A DNA stretch of 64,000 bases, from positions 992,001 through 1,056,000 of the forward strand of contig VWZP01003889.1 of NCBI GenBank assembly GCA_013396995.1, given 5' to 3'. The notes beneath the pieces were generated by a model. It worked only from the letters and a program-made list of their open reading frames with translations, did not search any database and was not told where the DNA came from. Below are positions 51,301-62,588 of the stretch, one piece after another. The DNA comes from Dicaeum eximium (taxonomy: Eukaryota > Chordata > Aves > Passeriformes > Dicaeidae). The translations under genes and the position numbers were made by a program. Each line of letters begins with the position of its first letter. Position 1 is the first letter of the stretch.

Positions 51301-54300
51301 TCCTGGAAATCACTTGACTAACATTATGTCTTCTTTCTGACTCAATTATTATAAGACAAGTCATTAATTTTTATAGTTCTGTAAATGAACTTCATTGTGG
51401 TTTTCTTAGTCTGTCCTTTTTTTCTGCTAGCCAGTATATATTACTTGTTTAACATGATTTAGCTGAAAACAGAGTTTTCAAATGCACTTCAGAGATAATT
51501 CAGTTGAGATAAAATTCTTTTAGTTGAATGTCTTCATTTTCTCATTCATCTTCCTCTGCCTGTTTATTTCCTGCAATTCATTATTTCCTAATAAGGTTTA
51601 AATACAAGGAAAAAGGTCTTCTGACTTGCAGTTCAATCTTTTTTGGTATCTCCAAGACCAGTATCTTGAAGAAGTTTAAGTATTACCTTAATTTTTTCTT
51701 CTCCTAATTTTTCATTTAGCTAGTCCTTGTAATTGATATATTAAACAAAATTTGAATTTTTTAACAAAAAAAAAAAATAGTATTCATGGAAATTAATTTA
51801 GAATTAGGAGACTGATCTCTGTTTAGGTTGTTTTGTGTCTGAATTGGATTGCAAATGATTATTAACATTTTTACAGAGAAAGAGTTTTGATAGCGGTAGG
51901 ATTTTGGTGATGGGGACAGTTGAAATAAACATGGTGAACACCCCATAATACAAGTACAGCTCTTTGTTTGTCAATAGCAGTATGTTTGAATTAGAATTCA
52001 GTTGGAGGATTTGCCCAGGGAAGTTTGCAGTTAGAGATTTTATGGGCTCGCTATTCGAATTCTTCTTTAAAAAGTGAGGCTGTCTTTTAAATATTTTCCA
52101 GAGCGCAGACAGACGATGCTTTTCTCTGCCACACAAACCAGAAAGGTTGAAGATCTGGCAAAGATCTCTCTGAAGAAAGAGCCACTGTATGTTGGGGTTG
52201 ATGATAACAAGGAGACAGCAACAGTAGATGGTCTGGAACAGGTAAGACAAACATGAGTGGGAGGATTGAGATCCCTGAACACACCAAGCCCTGTGGTTTT
52301 TTCACTTGGGTTGCTTCAGATGTATTTCACTGTTTAAATATTTGGTGAGGTTTTTTCAGAAAGTAACCCTTCCCTGATGTAATTGTGTTACTAAGACATA
52401 AGTTTGCTCCTTACTATTTTTATTTAACAATGTTTAAAATTTTTGCAGGGTTATGTGGTGTGTCCATCTGAAAAAAGATTCCTCTTGCTCTTCACATTCC
52501 TCAAGAAGAACCGGAAGAAGAAACTGATGGTATTTTTTTCTTCATGTATGTCAGTGAAGTACCACTATGAATTACTCAACTACATTGATCTGCCTGTTCT
52601 GGCCATTCATGTAAGTGTCTTGTTCATTGATTTATTTTGAATTATTCTGATAACACCTGTAAGCTGTTACTGGCTTTACATTTGCCTGGTTTGTTTCAGT
52701 CCAGTTTCTAATAAACAGACAGTCTGCTCACAAAACTGATGATGGTCTTGATTAGTCTGTAGAGGAAGGAGATAAAACAACGATATGTAATAACACTTCA
52801 GTAATCAGACTTGCTATTTTTTCAACCAGTGCTAAACACTGATATTAATGTATGTTCTCTGTGCAACATTTCTGTTTCCTTCCAAGAAATTACCTTTCAC
52901 AAGCACTAAAACTCAAGATGTGGAGCAAATTTCTTGTCAGAGAAATCTAGAGTCTGATGCCTGAAGTGTTTGATGCTTTTCCTAATGCCAGGGTGATGTT
53001 TTGGCTCACTATGTCAATTCTTACCATTTGGATGAGAATTGTAAATTTTTTGTCAAAACCACAAAATGCACAGTTTAGAACAAAGAATTGACTAGGAGTC
53101 TATGAAACAGTTACAATTAACCACAAATGTCCTTTTTTATTTTGTTTTAGGGGGAAATTTGTTATTCTTCGATAGAACTGTGACAAGTATTGGTTTTGCT
53201 TGGTTGTTTGCTTTTTTAGCCTGTAATTTGTCTAACATATTGCTAGACTTGCAAATGTCCTTTTTCTGAACTCGAAGCATGCATGTTGTGCTCATGAGAA
53301 GAATGTTTATGCAATTTTTAATGTTTTGGGAGATGCATTGTAACTTCTGAGGGATGCCCTAAGTAACCCTGTGCCATTCTTTTCTTTGTTTCTGCACTGC
53401 AAAATGGTCCTGCTTGGTCTGTACAAGACCACGATTTGGAAAGATGTCTCAAATTAATTTTTTAGTTGATATTTCATTCCCAGTGTGTTTGTTTCCTTTC
53501 AGGGCAAGCAGAAACAGACCAAACGTACTACAACATTTTTCCAGTTCTGTAATGCGGAGTCTGGAATACTGCTGTGCACTGATGTGGCTGCCAGAGGATT
53601 GGACATTCCTGAAGTTGACTGGATTGTTCAATATGACCCTCCAGATGATCCAAAGGTAAGTTATGGAAATAGACAAGTGTCACAGCAAGAAATCAAATTA
53701 TGGCTACAAACTTACTTACAGAGAAGAGCTGGAACTGCTGCTTGGCAGAGGGCAGGATTCAACCACAGTCATATCCAGCTGCTGGTTTCTTTCACTGCCC
53801 TTCACCAGCCCCTAAGAAATGCTGCTCCTAGCCAAAACCTTTGTTGCCTGCTGAAGAATTGCATTTTAAAATATTGTTTGTGCTGTGAAGTTAAAATCCT
53901 ATCAGCTAAACAGTCAGACACTTCTCAAGAGTAGTGTGAGTTTACATGTGCATCACTGAGCTTTTCTAGTTGAAATTTGCTTTTTGTTTAAAGATAATAC
54001 TGTTACTTAAATAAAAGTCTACTGTAAACAAGGGAAATTCAAAAACCTCCAAAATCAAGGTTTAATTTTCAGTTACTGCAGACTAAAATTTTTTTCCTTC
54101 AGTAAAAAATAAAATGCTTTAGTCAGGGGCTGTGTCTCAGACTGATGTTGCTTTGCACCTTCAGCACTTGTTTTCCCTTGTCCATGAGTCAGTGCCAAGA
54201 AAGTCTTACCAAACAGTGAATGATGCATTACATTATATTGAGGTTAACTTTGGTGTATTTTTTGTTGATTAAGACTGCCTGACCTTGTTGCTTGTTCTTT

Positions 54301-56726
54301 CCAAAAGGAATATATCCATCGTGTTGGTAGGACTGCCAGGGGAATAAATGGTAGAGGACATGCTCTGCTCATTTTACGACCAGAAGAACTGGGCTTCCTT
54401 CGTTATCTGAAACAAGCCAGGGTAAACTTCTGTCCAGCTTTTAAAGGCAAAACCTGTTGGTTTGGTTTGTTTTGTTACTTTCAAAGATCTGTTTCATTTT
54501 GTTTAATTCCAAAAGAAGCACAGTCTTCTTCTAGAGGTAGTCATTTTAATAGAACTGCACAGAGTTTCTTGGTTGCTCTCCTTATGGACTTGTTTTGTGA
54601 CTTTTTAACTGAAGTGATTTAACTTCTAAAGCAAAAGTGGTAAAAAATGGTGTCATACTGAGTGTCTCTGTTACTCTGGCTTAAAGCAAGTGATAATACT
54701 GTCATATTGATGTAAAGGTGCTTTACGGATACAGCTGTGGTATTAAAAAATCTATTATCTAGCAGATTGTTTTCTATTTGTCATTGGTCTTAAACACATT
54801 CACTATATTTACACAGTGTAAATAATTTTGATACTTCATTTCTTCTTTTGTTTTTAAGGTACCGCTAAGTGAATTTGAATTTTCTTGGTCAAAAATCTCA
54901 GACATCCAGTCTCAGGTATGACATATTTTTATACTTCAACTACTTTGAATATCTTTATTATAATTTGCATGGAGAATGTTGCAGTCTGTAATGACTGCAA
55001 CTCAAAAATATGTGTGCTTGTTTAGGAATGTTAGTATAAAAGCCATGTGTATTTTTAATTAATTGGTGTTTATAATAAAGCCCAGTATCAGCCAAACTTC
55101 GTTTGTGCTCCTGTGCTACAAAAAAGCCAAGGAACACAGACTTGAGTGGAATAGCATAGATAATTCTGAAGATGTGAATTTCTATTGTTGATTACTTCTG
55201 CGAATCATTTTTTTTTATAAGAGTTCTGTAAAGTTTCTTTGCAGTAACTTGAATTTAAAATATCAAGTGCAGGAAGCAGTGAAGACAGTCCTTACAGAGA
55301 GAGGCTCCTAATTAAGCATAATCAGGAAGTAATTATGCCTAATGTAGCTTATTTTTAGAATGCTGAAGTAATGTACGTTAAACATCAAATGAGACACTGG
55401 GATCTAATGAGTATTGGGAACTTGCTGATTTCACAATGCATTGCACCATAATAGATCAGATTGTGCATGGAATTCCATGGAATCACACAGTTCAGATATC
55501 AGGCTGGCAGTTCTCATACACGTGGTTTCATGGTGTGGCTCCAGGTGTATTGTCCTTGATTAACTTGTTTGTGACAAGCCAGTTTAATATTTCTGTAAAT
55601 TTTCATATTGCTGAGGCTTTGTTTGTACTGTGAGTCAGCTTCAGGATATTTTTGTCCCTCTACTTGTTTATAAAAGCAATTTTACACCTGTATGTGCATT
55701 TCGATGTTTCAGGGCAGTTTTGCCAAAGTGAGGAGTGAATGTCAATGCCACTCATACAGTAAAAAATGTCTGAATATAATGTGTAGACTTTTAACAGCTA
55801 TAATTGTTTATTCTCTTACCATTTTCTTTTCCCCTCACCAGCTGGAAAAACTGATAGAGAAGAACTACTTCCTTCACAAGTCAGCCCAGGAGGCTTACAA
55901 AGCTTACATCAGAGCTTACGACTCCCATTCTCTGAAGCAGATCTATGATGTCAATAATCTGGATCTTCCCAAAGTCAGCCTTTCGTTTGGTTTTAAAGTT
56001 CCTCCATTTGTTGACCTCAGTATCCTTTTACTGCTGTGTTTCAAAGCTGAATTCTGCATTATAAATGTTCAGTGCAACTTGCTAGTAATCATAAAAATGC
56101 ATCATGCTCCAACAGTACTTTATCAAAGAAAATGTAAATATTGCAAATAATATAACTTCAGAAATGCCTACAAACATCTCTTTTAGCACATGTCCATGCT
56201 GTACAGGCTTCAGTTGCTGTCGGGCAGATTCTGGAATGCATCCATGTTCCACAGTATTGTTCTCCTCCATGCAAAATTATTTACATTGAAATGTACTTGC
56301 TTAAATTTCATAGTCATGGAGTATTGGCATAGAGGGACAAGAGCAGGAACTAGAAGACTGTATCTAAATTACTGTCAAACCTGACAGTGGATGGAATTTG
56401 AAGCAGTAATACACTGGAGAACTGGAGGAGTATTTAGAACCATAGGCACAAATTTTTCTGAGTTTCTCTAATTAGGCAGCTCAGGTTTTGTCTATTTTTT
56501 CTCATATCAATAACCCTTAGTAAACCCAAAATGCAGTATTTCAAATTACTCCTTTTTAAGTTCTTTAACCAATGAAATTTCAGATGTGAACAGCAACCAT
56601 GGCAGAAGACTACAGAAAAGAGGTGGAGGTGGAGGATTTGGCTACCAGAAATCAAAGAACGTCCACAAAGCAAAAATCTTCAAACACATCAGCAAGAAAT
56701 CTGACAATCGGCAGTTTTCTCGTTAA
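48221..56726 (+). CDS. DDX18: DDX18, nucleolar ATP-dependent DEAD-box RNA helicase (14 coding exons)
   Basis: Joining 48221-48338, 48450-48644, 49608-49742, 50232-50367, 50677-50777, 50877-51076, 51164-51278, 52102-52241, 52449-52610, 53503-53655, 54308-54421, 54859-54915, 55842-56019 and 56584-56726 gives 1947 bp, 648 residues plus stop; every junction is GT-AG and keeps frame. Residues 1-150 are a low-complexity Lys/Glu-rich tail. The helicase core has the Q motif (F177, Q184), motif I (200-208, AAKTGSGKT), Ia PTRELA (237-242), TPGR (286-289), DEAD (311-314), SAT (342-344), motif V (460-470) and motif VI HRVGRTAR (489-496). A conserved C-terminal region and a Gly-Phe-Gly, basic tail follow. 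Human DDX18 is about 670 residues; the difference is in the variable N-terminus. The family acts in nucleolar pre-rRNA processing. The ATG at 48221 is the first in the GC-rich leader and has G at -3. Introns hold nothing recognised except a CR1 copy in intron 4. Confidence 0.96.
48450..48644 (+). CDS. DDX18: DDX18 coding exon 2 (Ala/Glu-rich, polylysine)
   Basis: Acceptor CTCCTGCAG, donor GTGCGT. It encodes an acidic, Ala/Glu-rich stretch followed by eight lysines (88-95) and Arg-Lys, a likely nuclear or nucleolar localisation signal. This is the fastest-evolving part of the protein, so its boundaries rest on splice signals and phase more than on similarity. Confidence 0.88.
49608..49742 (+). 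CDS. DDX18: DDX18 coding exon 3 (acidic linker)
   Basis: Acceptor ACACTCCAG, donor GTATCT. It encodes TETKKAKTEEEESAEV and then an acidic run ending EVPSLPLGVTG; the EVPSLPLG segment is conserved in human DDX18. Both ends are phase 1. Confidence 0.93.
50232..50367 (+). CDS. DDX18: DDX18 coding exon 4 (Q motif)
   Basis: Acceptor CCTCACTTCAG, donor GTAAGA. It encodes AFEDNSFASL and MGFTHMTEIQHKSIKPLLEG with the Q motif (F177, Q184), which recognises adenine in ATP. Confidence 0.95.
50442..50600 (-). mobile_element. CR1 3' end, antisense, in DDX18 intron 4
   Basis: The stretch ATGGAATTGTTAAGGTTGGA, followed by AAAGACCTCCACAATCATGG and AGTCC, is the reverse complement of the CR1 3' terminus (GGACTTGATGATCT...GGTCTTTTCCAACCTTAAT...). 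The start at about 50442 is clear. Similarity fades after about 50520, so the right edge is approximate. It lies some 80 bp upstream of exon 5 and inside an intron of only 309 bp. Confidence 0.7.
50677..50777 (+). CDS. DDX18: DDX18 coding exon 5 (Walker A, motif I)
   Basis: Acceptor TGCTTACAG, donor GTAAGG. It encodes DILAAAKTGSGKTLAFLIPA, containing the phosphate-binding GSGKT loop (K207, T208). Confidence 0.96.
50877..51076 (+). CDS. DDX18: DDX18 coding exon 6 (motifs Ia, GG, Ib)
   Basis: Acceptor TTTTTTTAG, donor GTAGGT. It encodes PTRELA (237-242), the GG motif (265-266) and TPGR (286-289), the RNA-contacting motifs of RecA-like domain 1. It is almost identical to human over its length. 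Confidence 0.96.
51164..51278 (+). CDS. DDX18: DDX18 coding exon 7 (DEAD box)
   Basis: Acceptor AATCTTTTAG, donor GTAAGA. It encodes NTPGFMYKNLQCLVIDEADR; D311-D314 is the Walker B DEAD box that coordinates Mg and hydrolyses ATP. Confidence 0.96.
52102..52241 (+). CDS. DDX18: DDX18 coding exon 8 (SAT motif)
   Basis: Acceptor ATATTTTCCAG, donor GTAAGA. It encodes RRQTMLFSATQTRKVEDLAK; SAT (342-344) couples ATP hydrolysis to unwinding. It ends at VDGLEQ. Confidence 0.96.
52449..52610 (+). CDS. DDX18: DDX18 coding exon 9 (motif IV)
   Basis: Acceptor TTTTTGCAG, donor GTAAGTG. It is 54 codons in phase 0, starting GYVVCPSEKRFLLLFTFL. LMVFFSSC (406-413) is motif IV at the start of RecA-like domain 2. 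Confidence 0.96.
53503..53655 (+). CDS. DDX18: DDX18 coding exon 10 (motif V)
   Basis: Acceptor TTCCTTTCAG, donor GTAAGTT. It is 51 codons in phase 0. It encodes GKQKQTKRTTTFFQF and LLCTDVAARGLDIPEVDWIV, with motif V at 460-470. Confidence 0.96.
54308..54421 (+). CDS. DDX18: DDX18 coding exon 11 (motif VI)
   Basis: Acceptor TTTCCAAAAG, donor GTAAAC. It is 38 codons in phase 0, starting EYIHRVGRTARGINGRGHAL. HRVGRTAR (489-496) supplies the arginine finger. Confidence 0.96.
54859..54915 (+). CDS. DDX18: DDX18 coding exon 12 (19 codons)
   Basis: A 57-bp exon, too short to stand out as an open frame. It encodes VPLSEFEFSWSKISDIQSQ, which matches the human segment. The acceptor is TTTTTAAG and the donor GTATGA; both ends are phase 0, so skipping it would keep frame. 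Confidence 0.95.
55842..56019 (+). CDS. DDX18: DDX18 coding exon 13 (C-terminal domain)
   Basis: Acceptor CCCCTCACCAG. It encodes LEKLIEKNYFLHKSAQEAYK and ends ...FGFKVPPFVDL plus one base. This is the conserved C-terminal domain (DUF4217-like) found after the helicase core in DDX18 and yeast Has1. Its donor, GTATCCTTTT, is a U12-type 5' splice site. Confidence 0.95.
56020..56583 (+). other. DDX18: Probable U12-type (minor spliceosome) intron, DDX18 intron 13
   Basis: The 5' end GTATCCTTTT fits the nearly invariant U12 donor (RTATCCTTT). TTCTTTAACC at 56561-56570 fits the U12 branch site (TTCCTTAACY), with the branch A about 15 bases from the AG at 56582-56583. There is no strong polypyrimidine tract directly before the AG, and the intron is phase 1, the usual phase for U12 introns. 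The other twelve introns have ordinary U2-type donors. Confidence 0.85.
56584..56726 (+). CDS. DDX18: DDX18 coding exon 14 (Gly-rich basic tail, stop)
   Basis: Starts with two bases of codon 602 and ends at TAA (56724-56726). It encodes a tail with five glycines, GFGYQK, then KAKIFKHISKKSDNRQFS and a final Arg, matching the human C-terminus. The tail is likely RNA-binding and nucleolar. Confidence 0.94.
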
Positions 56727-57300
56727 TTATGGTCATGAACGTGCCTTGGGGCCTTGGAGTAGCCTACCTTGATCACAACCATCTGGCAGTTACTTCCAAT
56801 TTAAACAGCTCCTTTCCCATTTTTAGGTCTCTTAAGGATTTTTTCTTTTCTGAGAACATCTTTTATTTTTGACTTCAGGAAGACTCTTCAGAACTGAGGC
56901 TAAAGGAGAAGATGACCAGCGAATTTTGCCATCCTGGTTGTAAGGAAGATCATTCAAATTACCTTAAGTCAATACTACAGATATTTTTATTAAAGAAAGA
57001 AGAATTCTTTTAGGTTTTATTGAAGAATTTACTTTACCCTTCTTTCTATGCATACCTCTGAAAATTGTTAGAGTGGACAACATAAGGACATTGTAAGATA
57101 AAAAGATTTTGCTCACATGAATCATAGCAAGGTATTTTAATGCTGCAGTACTCTGCTTTGGCCATCAAATATGCTGAAGAATATAAAAAGATTCCTTTAT
57201 AACTGAACCATGGATGAATAATTAGGGCTGTATGAGCTTGTGAATAAATTCAGACATGGTATCCGTATAACTACTACAGTGTCCAAAATAAAACAAATCT
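56727..57300 (+). other. DDX18: DDX18 3' UTR with candidate polyadenylation signals
   Basis: AT-rich sequence directly after the stop codon. ATTAAA at 56989-56994 and AATAAA at 57243-57248 and 57287-57292 are candidate polyadenylation signals. Two close AATAAA copies near 57.25-57.29 kb suggest a UTR of about 0.55-0.6 kb, but a shorter form is possible. Confidence 0.55.
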
Positions 57301-60300
57301 CTTACATCAATTCTGGTACATGATTAATATTGGTTTAATGTGATATAATGGTAATACTATACTGAAATATTTGCTTTGCCTTCATGTTCAGTTTAAATCT
57401 GAATTTATTAATCTGGTGACATCTAGTGTACTCTGCAAAGAATTAAGGAAAGCAGATTATATAAATTAAGGCACTCAACCCAGGCAGTGTTTTCTAAGGT
57501 GCTTTATAACCTTGATGCAGTGAAAAGTTCTGCAGTTGTATCTTGTAAATTACAAAAGTGAATTGCTTTCAAGTCTTAGTACAGCAGATCAGCGATGAGC
57601 AAAGTTGAAGATACTGCCACAGGACTGGGGGCTGGAGAGACTCAGGAAGTGAAAAAGTGAAATGGGGTATTAATATACTTGAAGGGTATTTTGAAGGAGG
57701 AATATAAAAACTCAAATGGAAGAGGGTAGAATCACAGGAAAAATGTGGAGGCTTCAGTACAAGAAGAATACACAAGTTGGGTAAAAGAGTAGATGTATTT
57801 CATGTATTACTTCCATCTCTGTCATTGTAGCAGTAGTAACTGCTCTTATGAGGCTACAGTGGTGGTGAAAGTGTTTAAAAAGTGTTCATGTGTCAAGGAA
57901 AGACTAAAATGTCACAAAATCCAGAAATTGGGCCATGTGCAATTACAGTGAAACAGCTTTTAATTTACATTTAAAATGTAACCCAGTAGCAGTTACAAAT
58001 ACAAAAGCATAAGAAGTTATTCCAACATAAATTAGACTTATTTCTTAGGTCCTCTGATGTAGCATGTCAGATTTAAAACGGACACATTTAAAAAAAGTCA
58101 GTGGACTTTCTTTTCATCCTTGGGGAAGGCAGATGGGGAGAAATAATAGGTCCATTCTGTTTCTAGTTGCCACCATTCATAACTGAGCATTGTCTGGTTT
58201 TCCCTCTTATGAAATGGCTGAATTTAAACCCTAATAGGCTTTTAAGATTTTTAATGTCAAAATAATTTTGTTACTAGAATTTGGATGTCTTGTGCTTCTA
58301 AACTTGCAATGAAATAGCAAAATCTCTGAAGTGTAAGCAGTGCTAAATATGATGCCTGTCTGATTGAGTTCTAATCTTTGGTTCTGGGTTTTCCTAAAAA
58401 TTTATAAATAATAGATGTCAAAGTAATTTTCATGTCTTTATTAATAGCACATCTTAGGAGTTCTCTCTGAAATCTACATCATCATACAGTTTAGGGCTTC
58501 TGTTTATACCTGCCAGCTGTGCAGTTACTGTATGGGAATTAACTTTAATTAAAGCAAAAGAAATGCTGAGGGACTCATTAGATGAAATGCAAAATTAATT
58601 ACTGGGAAAGAGATGTAGGCAAAGCTGCAGTAAACCACTGTGAAGATCAGAGTGTGGTTATGTGGGCACAAGCAGTGACTGCAGTAGTGTGGAGAATTGG
58701 TTTGGAGCAGGAGAAGAGTTGGGATATGGAGTCAGTGACCGCCTGTATGACCACGTGCTCATGGCCAGAACTGGTTGGGCTTAAAAGTGCATCAGAATTC
58801 CTGCCACTTCTATAGTCTGATACATGGAAAACTGACAAAGAGCCTGCACAACTCCTTCCTGGGATACTTGGGTTGTATTTTCCTGATTTTCTAATAAGGA
58901 GAAATCTTTGAAACCAACTTCTGTAGGAGATGGAAGGACTGGATAGTATTGCTCTAAGAGTAACTTACACTGAAGAAAAAAAAGCTAACACTGTTACTTA
59001 AACATAGATGTGTAATGGCTCCACCCTGCCTGTAGTAGATACAAAGTCAGCTCTGATTTCCTGATTAAGCAGAGAAATTAATGAGCTAAGACTAAAAGGG
59101 AATTAAAAGTTTGCTGTCTTGTGCAGATGCAATTACCTTTTGCTTTGTTTAGGAGATCGTAAATGACAAATAGTTTCTGATGAAATATCTGTGTATTGGG
59201 CAGCATCTATTCCACCATGGTATTGCAAGAAGTGCAAAAGATTGTCAAACTGGAAATCTAAGGTTTCCTTTGCAGCTTCCCCTGTTATCAATCTTGTGAG
59301 CAGTTAATAGAGCTCAGCCATCAGGCTCTCAAGGCTTGTCTCATAGCAGTGACAATCGCTGGGGGACTAATATCGTGTACCTTGAGAAATTGCTTTTTTC
59401 CTCTGAGAACCTTGACAAAAAAATTGGACTCTTTAAACCATTTAAGAGGGTGATCAAAACTATCCTGCTTGAACTGGAAGATGTTTTTGACAGTTCTTGG
59501 AACAGGCCCATAAAGGAGCACTCTGCCACCGAGTTACTGCTCATAATCATGAAAAATCTTGTCATGATCCGAGTTTCCTGTGCCATAAAGCTGCCGAGTT
59601 ACAGACAAGCACAGTGCTGGTCAGAAAGTGTTGCCATCAAATTTTTCAGGGTGAATGTCACAGGTACGAGGCACCTTTATTGACTGCAGAGCAAGAATAG
59701 TTGAGAACTGGGTAAGATACTACCTACTGAGGTCTGCTGTAAATAAGAAGTATGTTCATATTTTGGCAGTAATCAACCCTTCTGTTTGATGTAGGACTTG
59801 ACAACTCAATTTAAGTAGAGCTACCAAAGCTCTAGTGATTTGCTTTCAAGGCAGTGACTTGAGGCTCAGGGAAAACAACTCACAAGAAGGGTGAAAAGTG
59901 CTATGTGATTTTAAAAAATAATATTTTAGTAGAGATCCCACAGTGAAGGAAGACATGGTGCTGACAGGATACTGCACAGGTCTGTGACTTTTGGTTTTAA
60001 GCACTGGCCTGCTTAGGAGATCACTGTACAGTCACTTCAAGTGCCCAAAACTTGGAAGGGATTTTACAGAGCCCTGAAAACAGCCAGAAAAGAGCCAGTT
60101 ATTAGCTGAGTTTGGGGTTTTTTAAATTAAAGTAATGCTGAAAGAAGCCTATAATCAAGGGGCTAAGCATATAGAATAAAGTCTATCACTGCTCCTGGCT
60201 TTTGTTCTATTAGCTAGATTTTCTCAGGATTTTAGCTGACAGGAGAATTCATGCAATGCTTACTGAGGCTTTTGTTTGTCCAGTGCTTTTAGATTTATAG

Positions 60301-62060
60301 AAGATGTTGAGCCCTGACAATAGGAATCCAGCCTCTTGAGCTGGAATGCTCTCAGCTGCTAAAAAATCTGCTGGCTTGCATCAAAGTCATAAATACTGTG
60401 ATGTTGCTTCTGTCAAATCTCTTTATTGCACAGCCACGTGAGGAAGAGATTACTTTTTTTTTCCTCCTTTTAGCCACCGCAATAAACTTTTGATATGGAG
60501 TTGTGTGGAGAGGTAAAGGAAAGATGGCATGAGAAGAAGGGAAGACAAATGGAAAATTCACTTTGCTCTATCGGTGTCATCCAGCTTAAGACCTGCATTC
60601 ACTTTTCAAAAAAAAAACCCAAAACCTTAGCATACTCTTCAATAGCAGTCCATCTTCCCAGACACTTTTGTAAACTGCAACACTGAAAAGAATTAACCAT
60701 CTACTATTTTTTCCCAGTTGGTCAGAGTTTAAAGAAAAAAAAAAAAGGAAAATTGTAGGCTCTGCAAAATCTCGTATAACAGTTACAAAATTTCCAAACT
60801 CTCCTCTCTATCCTGTCTGTCAGCTAAAGATGTTGAGAGGCTTTCTAGGCTACTCTATGAGTGGTTGCAATCACCTATGGATGTATTTATTAGTAATAAA
60901 ATCAATACTAGCTGGCATCTATGTGACATCTAGATTCTCCATCACATTTTCAATTGTAAAAGTATGGAACTAGCTGTCAAAGGACTGGAAAGTTTGTTTT
61001 TTGTCTTGAGCTGAAATTTTCTATGTGTTTCTCAAATTAATAGCGGGATTTATGTAACTGACTTTTCTAAAAAATGCTTTAGAAAGGAGGCTGGTTTTCT
61101 GTTAAAGAGGATGGAGTAAAACTGCATCTGCTAGAAGCTTTTGTAGCCCTTTTGAATCTAAAACAAAAAATGGAAAACATGTAAAGTCAAGTTCAGTAAT
61201 AGTCCCTTTATAATGGTCTAAAAATAATCTGCCTCTAATGGATAAAAACAAACCTGCAAAATGTAACATTAAATTTTATATATTTGCTATAAAAATACGG
61301 CATCCCTTCACAAAATGGGTTGGAATTCTGTTAGATCTGGATGCATCATCACCCTCCAGAGCTATTCCTAAGGGGTCCACTGTCCTTGGAAGTGCTTGGA
61401 AATGGTGCTGTAACAAAGCTGGGCTGGGCAGCTGCTCCCTGGGGGGGACAGCCACCTCCTCAGCACAGCTGAGCAAAGGGGAGCTTGGACATGAATTACA
61501 AGGATGCAGGGAGGGTTAAACCAAGTTAGGAACTTTCACTGACAGAAAGAAATATTATGACGAGACTGAGTCTGAAAAGACTCAGTTAAAGAGAGTCTTG
61601 AAGTGATGTTTGGTAAAGTGATGAGGACTAGGAATTATGTTTTGCAATTCCTCACCTCTGTCACAAGTCCTTTTCTCACCAATTCTCAGGTCAACAGGGA
61701 AAAGTGAGAACAGATGCAAAGGAAGAGGTTAACCATTTAGACATACAAGAAATTACTATTTTCCACCCTTTTGTGTTTTGCATCCCTCAGCCTTCTCAAA
61801 AGCACCCCAAAGCACCAAATATCCAGATGGAAAGATGACATTCCCTTGTATTCACTGTTAATCCTATTGTCTGTCTCCAAGCCCTTGGTCACATATTTGA
61901 TTGCTTATTTTAAGAGCAATGAAATGGTTGGTGGGAGCACTGAGGGAACATGGCAGGAAGGGGCTGTGAGAAGAGGATGTCCCGTGGCCTCATGGGGTCC
62001 ATGGGGAGAAGGGGGTGCCCCGTCACCTCCTGGGTCTATGGGGACACAGACGATTGCTGT
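57301..62060. other. DDX18-HTR5B intergenic region, no gene recognised
   Basis: About 4.8 kb of AT-leaning non-coding DNA between two + strand genes. The longest open frame (about 115 codons near 59336) shows no recognisable domain, is overlapped by an equally good frame on the other strand, and has no splice context. GC content rises after about 61930, where a 38-bp imperfect tandem duplication precedes the CR1 copy. Confidence 0.55.
61969..62043. repeat. Imperfect tandem duplication, 2 x about 38 bp
   Basis: Two adjacent units, 61969-62006 and 62007-62043, share the pattern AGAAG-GG-TG-CCCGT followed by CTC-TGGGTC-ATGGGG. It is probably a local slippage duplication just upstream of the CR1 body. 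Confidence 0.6.
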
Positions 62061-62449
62061 CTGCTCGGCCCTGGTGGGGCCACGTCTGAGCACTGTGTCC
62101 AAATCGGGGCTCCACGAAAGACAAGGAGCTACTGGAGAGGGTCCAGCAGAGGCCACAAAGATGATGAGGAGTCTGGAGCATCTCTCTTATGAGGAGGGAG
62201 TGTGAGAGCTGGGTCTGTTTAATCTGGAGAAGACAAGACAGAGAGAGGGAAGCTCATTAATGCACATTAAGATCTCAAAGGCAGGTGCCAAGAGACTGGT
62301 GCCACACTCTTTTCAGTAGTGCCCAGCGACAGGACAAGGAGTAATGGCCACAAACTAAAACACAAGAAGTTTAACCTCAACATGAGGAATGAATTCTCTA
62401 CACTGAAGGTGGCAGCTCACGAAAAACTGCCCAGGGAGGGCGTGGAGTC
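62061..62449 (+). mobile_element. CR1 LINE fragment (5' part of a split copy)
   Basis: GGCCCTGGTGGGGCCACGTC, TGTGTCCAAATCGGGGCTCC, CTACTGGAGAGGGTCCAGCA, TATGAGGAGGGAGTGTGAGAG, GCGACAGGACAAGGAGTAAT and CAGGGAGGGCGTGGAGTC follow CR1 in order on the + strand. It breaks off at a single N (62450) exactly where the element should continue, and its 3' end reappears at about 62589-62683. Confidence 0.88.
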
Positions 62450-62588
62450 NCCGCCCGCCCTCCCTCGCTGCCCGTGCCGGAACCTCGCCGCGGTCCCGCC
62501 GCGCCTGCCTCCGTTCTCCAGCTTCTCTCCGTTCTCCAGCCTCCCTCCCTTCTCCGGCCGCCCGGGATGGGCGTGCGGAGCGGCGGGN
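62450..62588. other. GC-rich patch bounded by single Ns, likely misassembled
   Basis: 137 bp of very GC-rich sequence bounded by single Ns at 62450 and 62588, inside a CR1 copy. Its first 48 bases (62451-62498) match 62815-62862 with one mismatch; the second copy runs straight into the N gap at 62863. The patch also holds a short imperfect repeat of about 16-18 bp built on TCCGTTCTCCAGC (about 62508-62560). The likely reading is a gap-filling contig placed wrongly, whose true place is inside the N gap before HTR5B. Confidence 0.7.

Noticed and set aside
52737..52842. Possible C/D snoRNA in DDX18 intron 9 (TGATGAT ... CTGA)
   Set aside because: There is no convincing terminal stem, no C'/D' pair and no recognised guide; box words this short occur by chance.
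54218..54287. Possible C/D snoRNA in DDX18 intron 10
   Set aside because: The C box is imperfect (TGATGC) and no flanking stem is seen.
59336..59683. 115-codon open frame between DDX18 and HTR5B
   Set aside because: No recognised family, no Kozak or splice support, and an overlapping antisense frame of similar quality.
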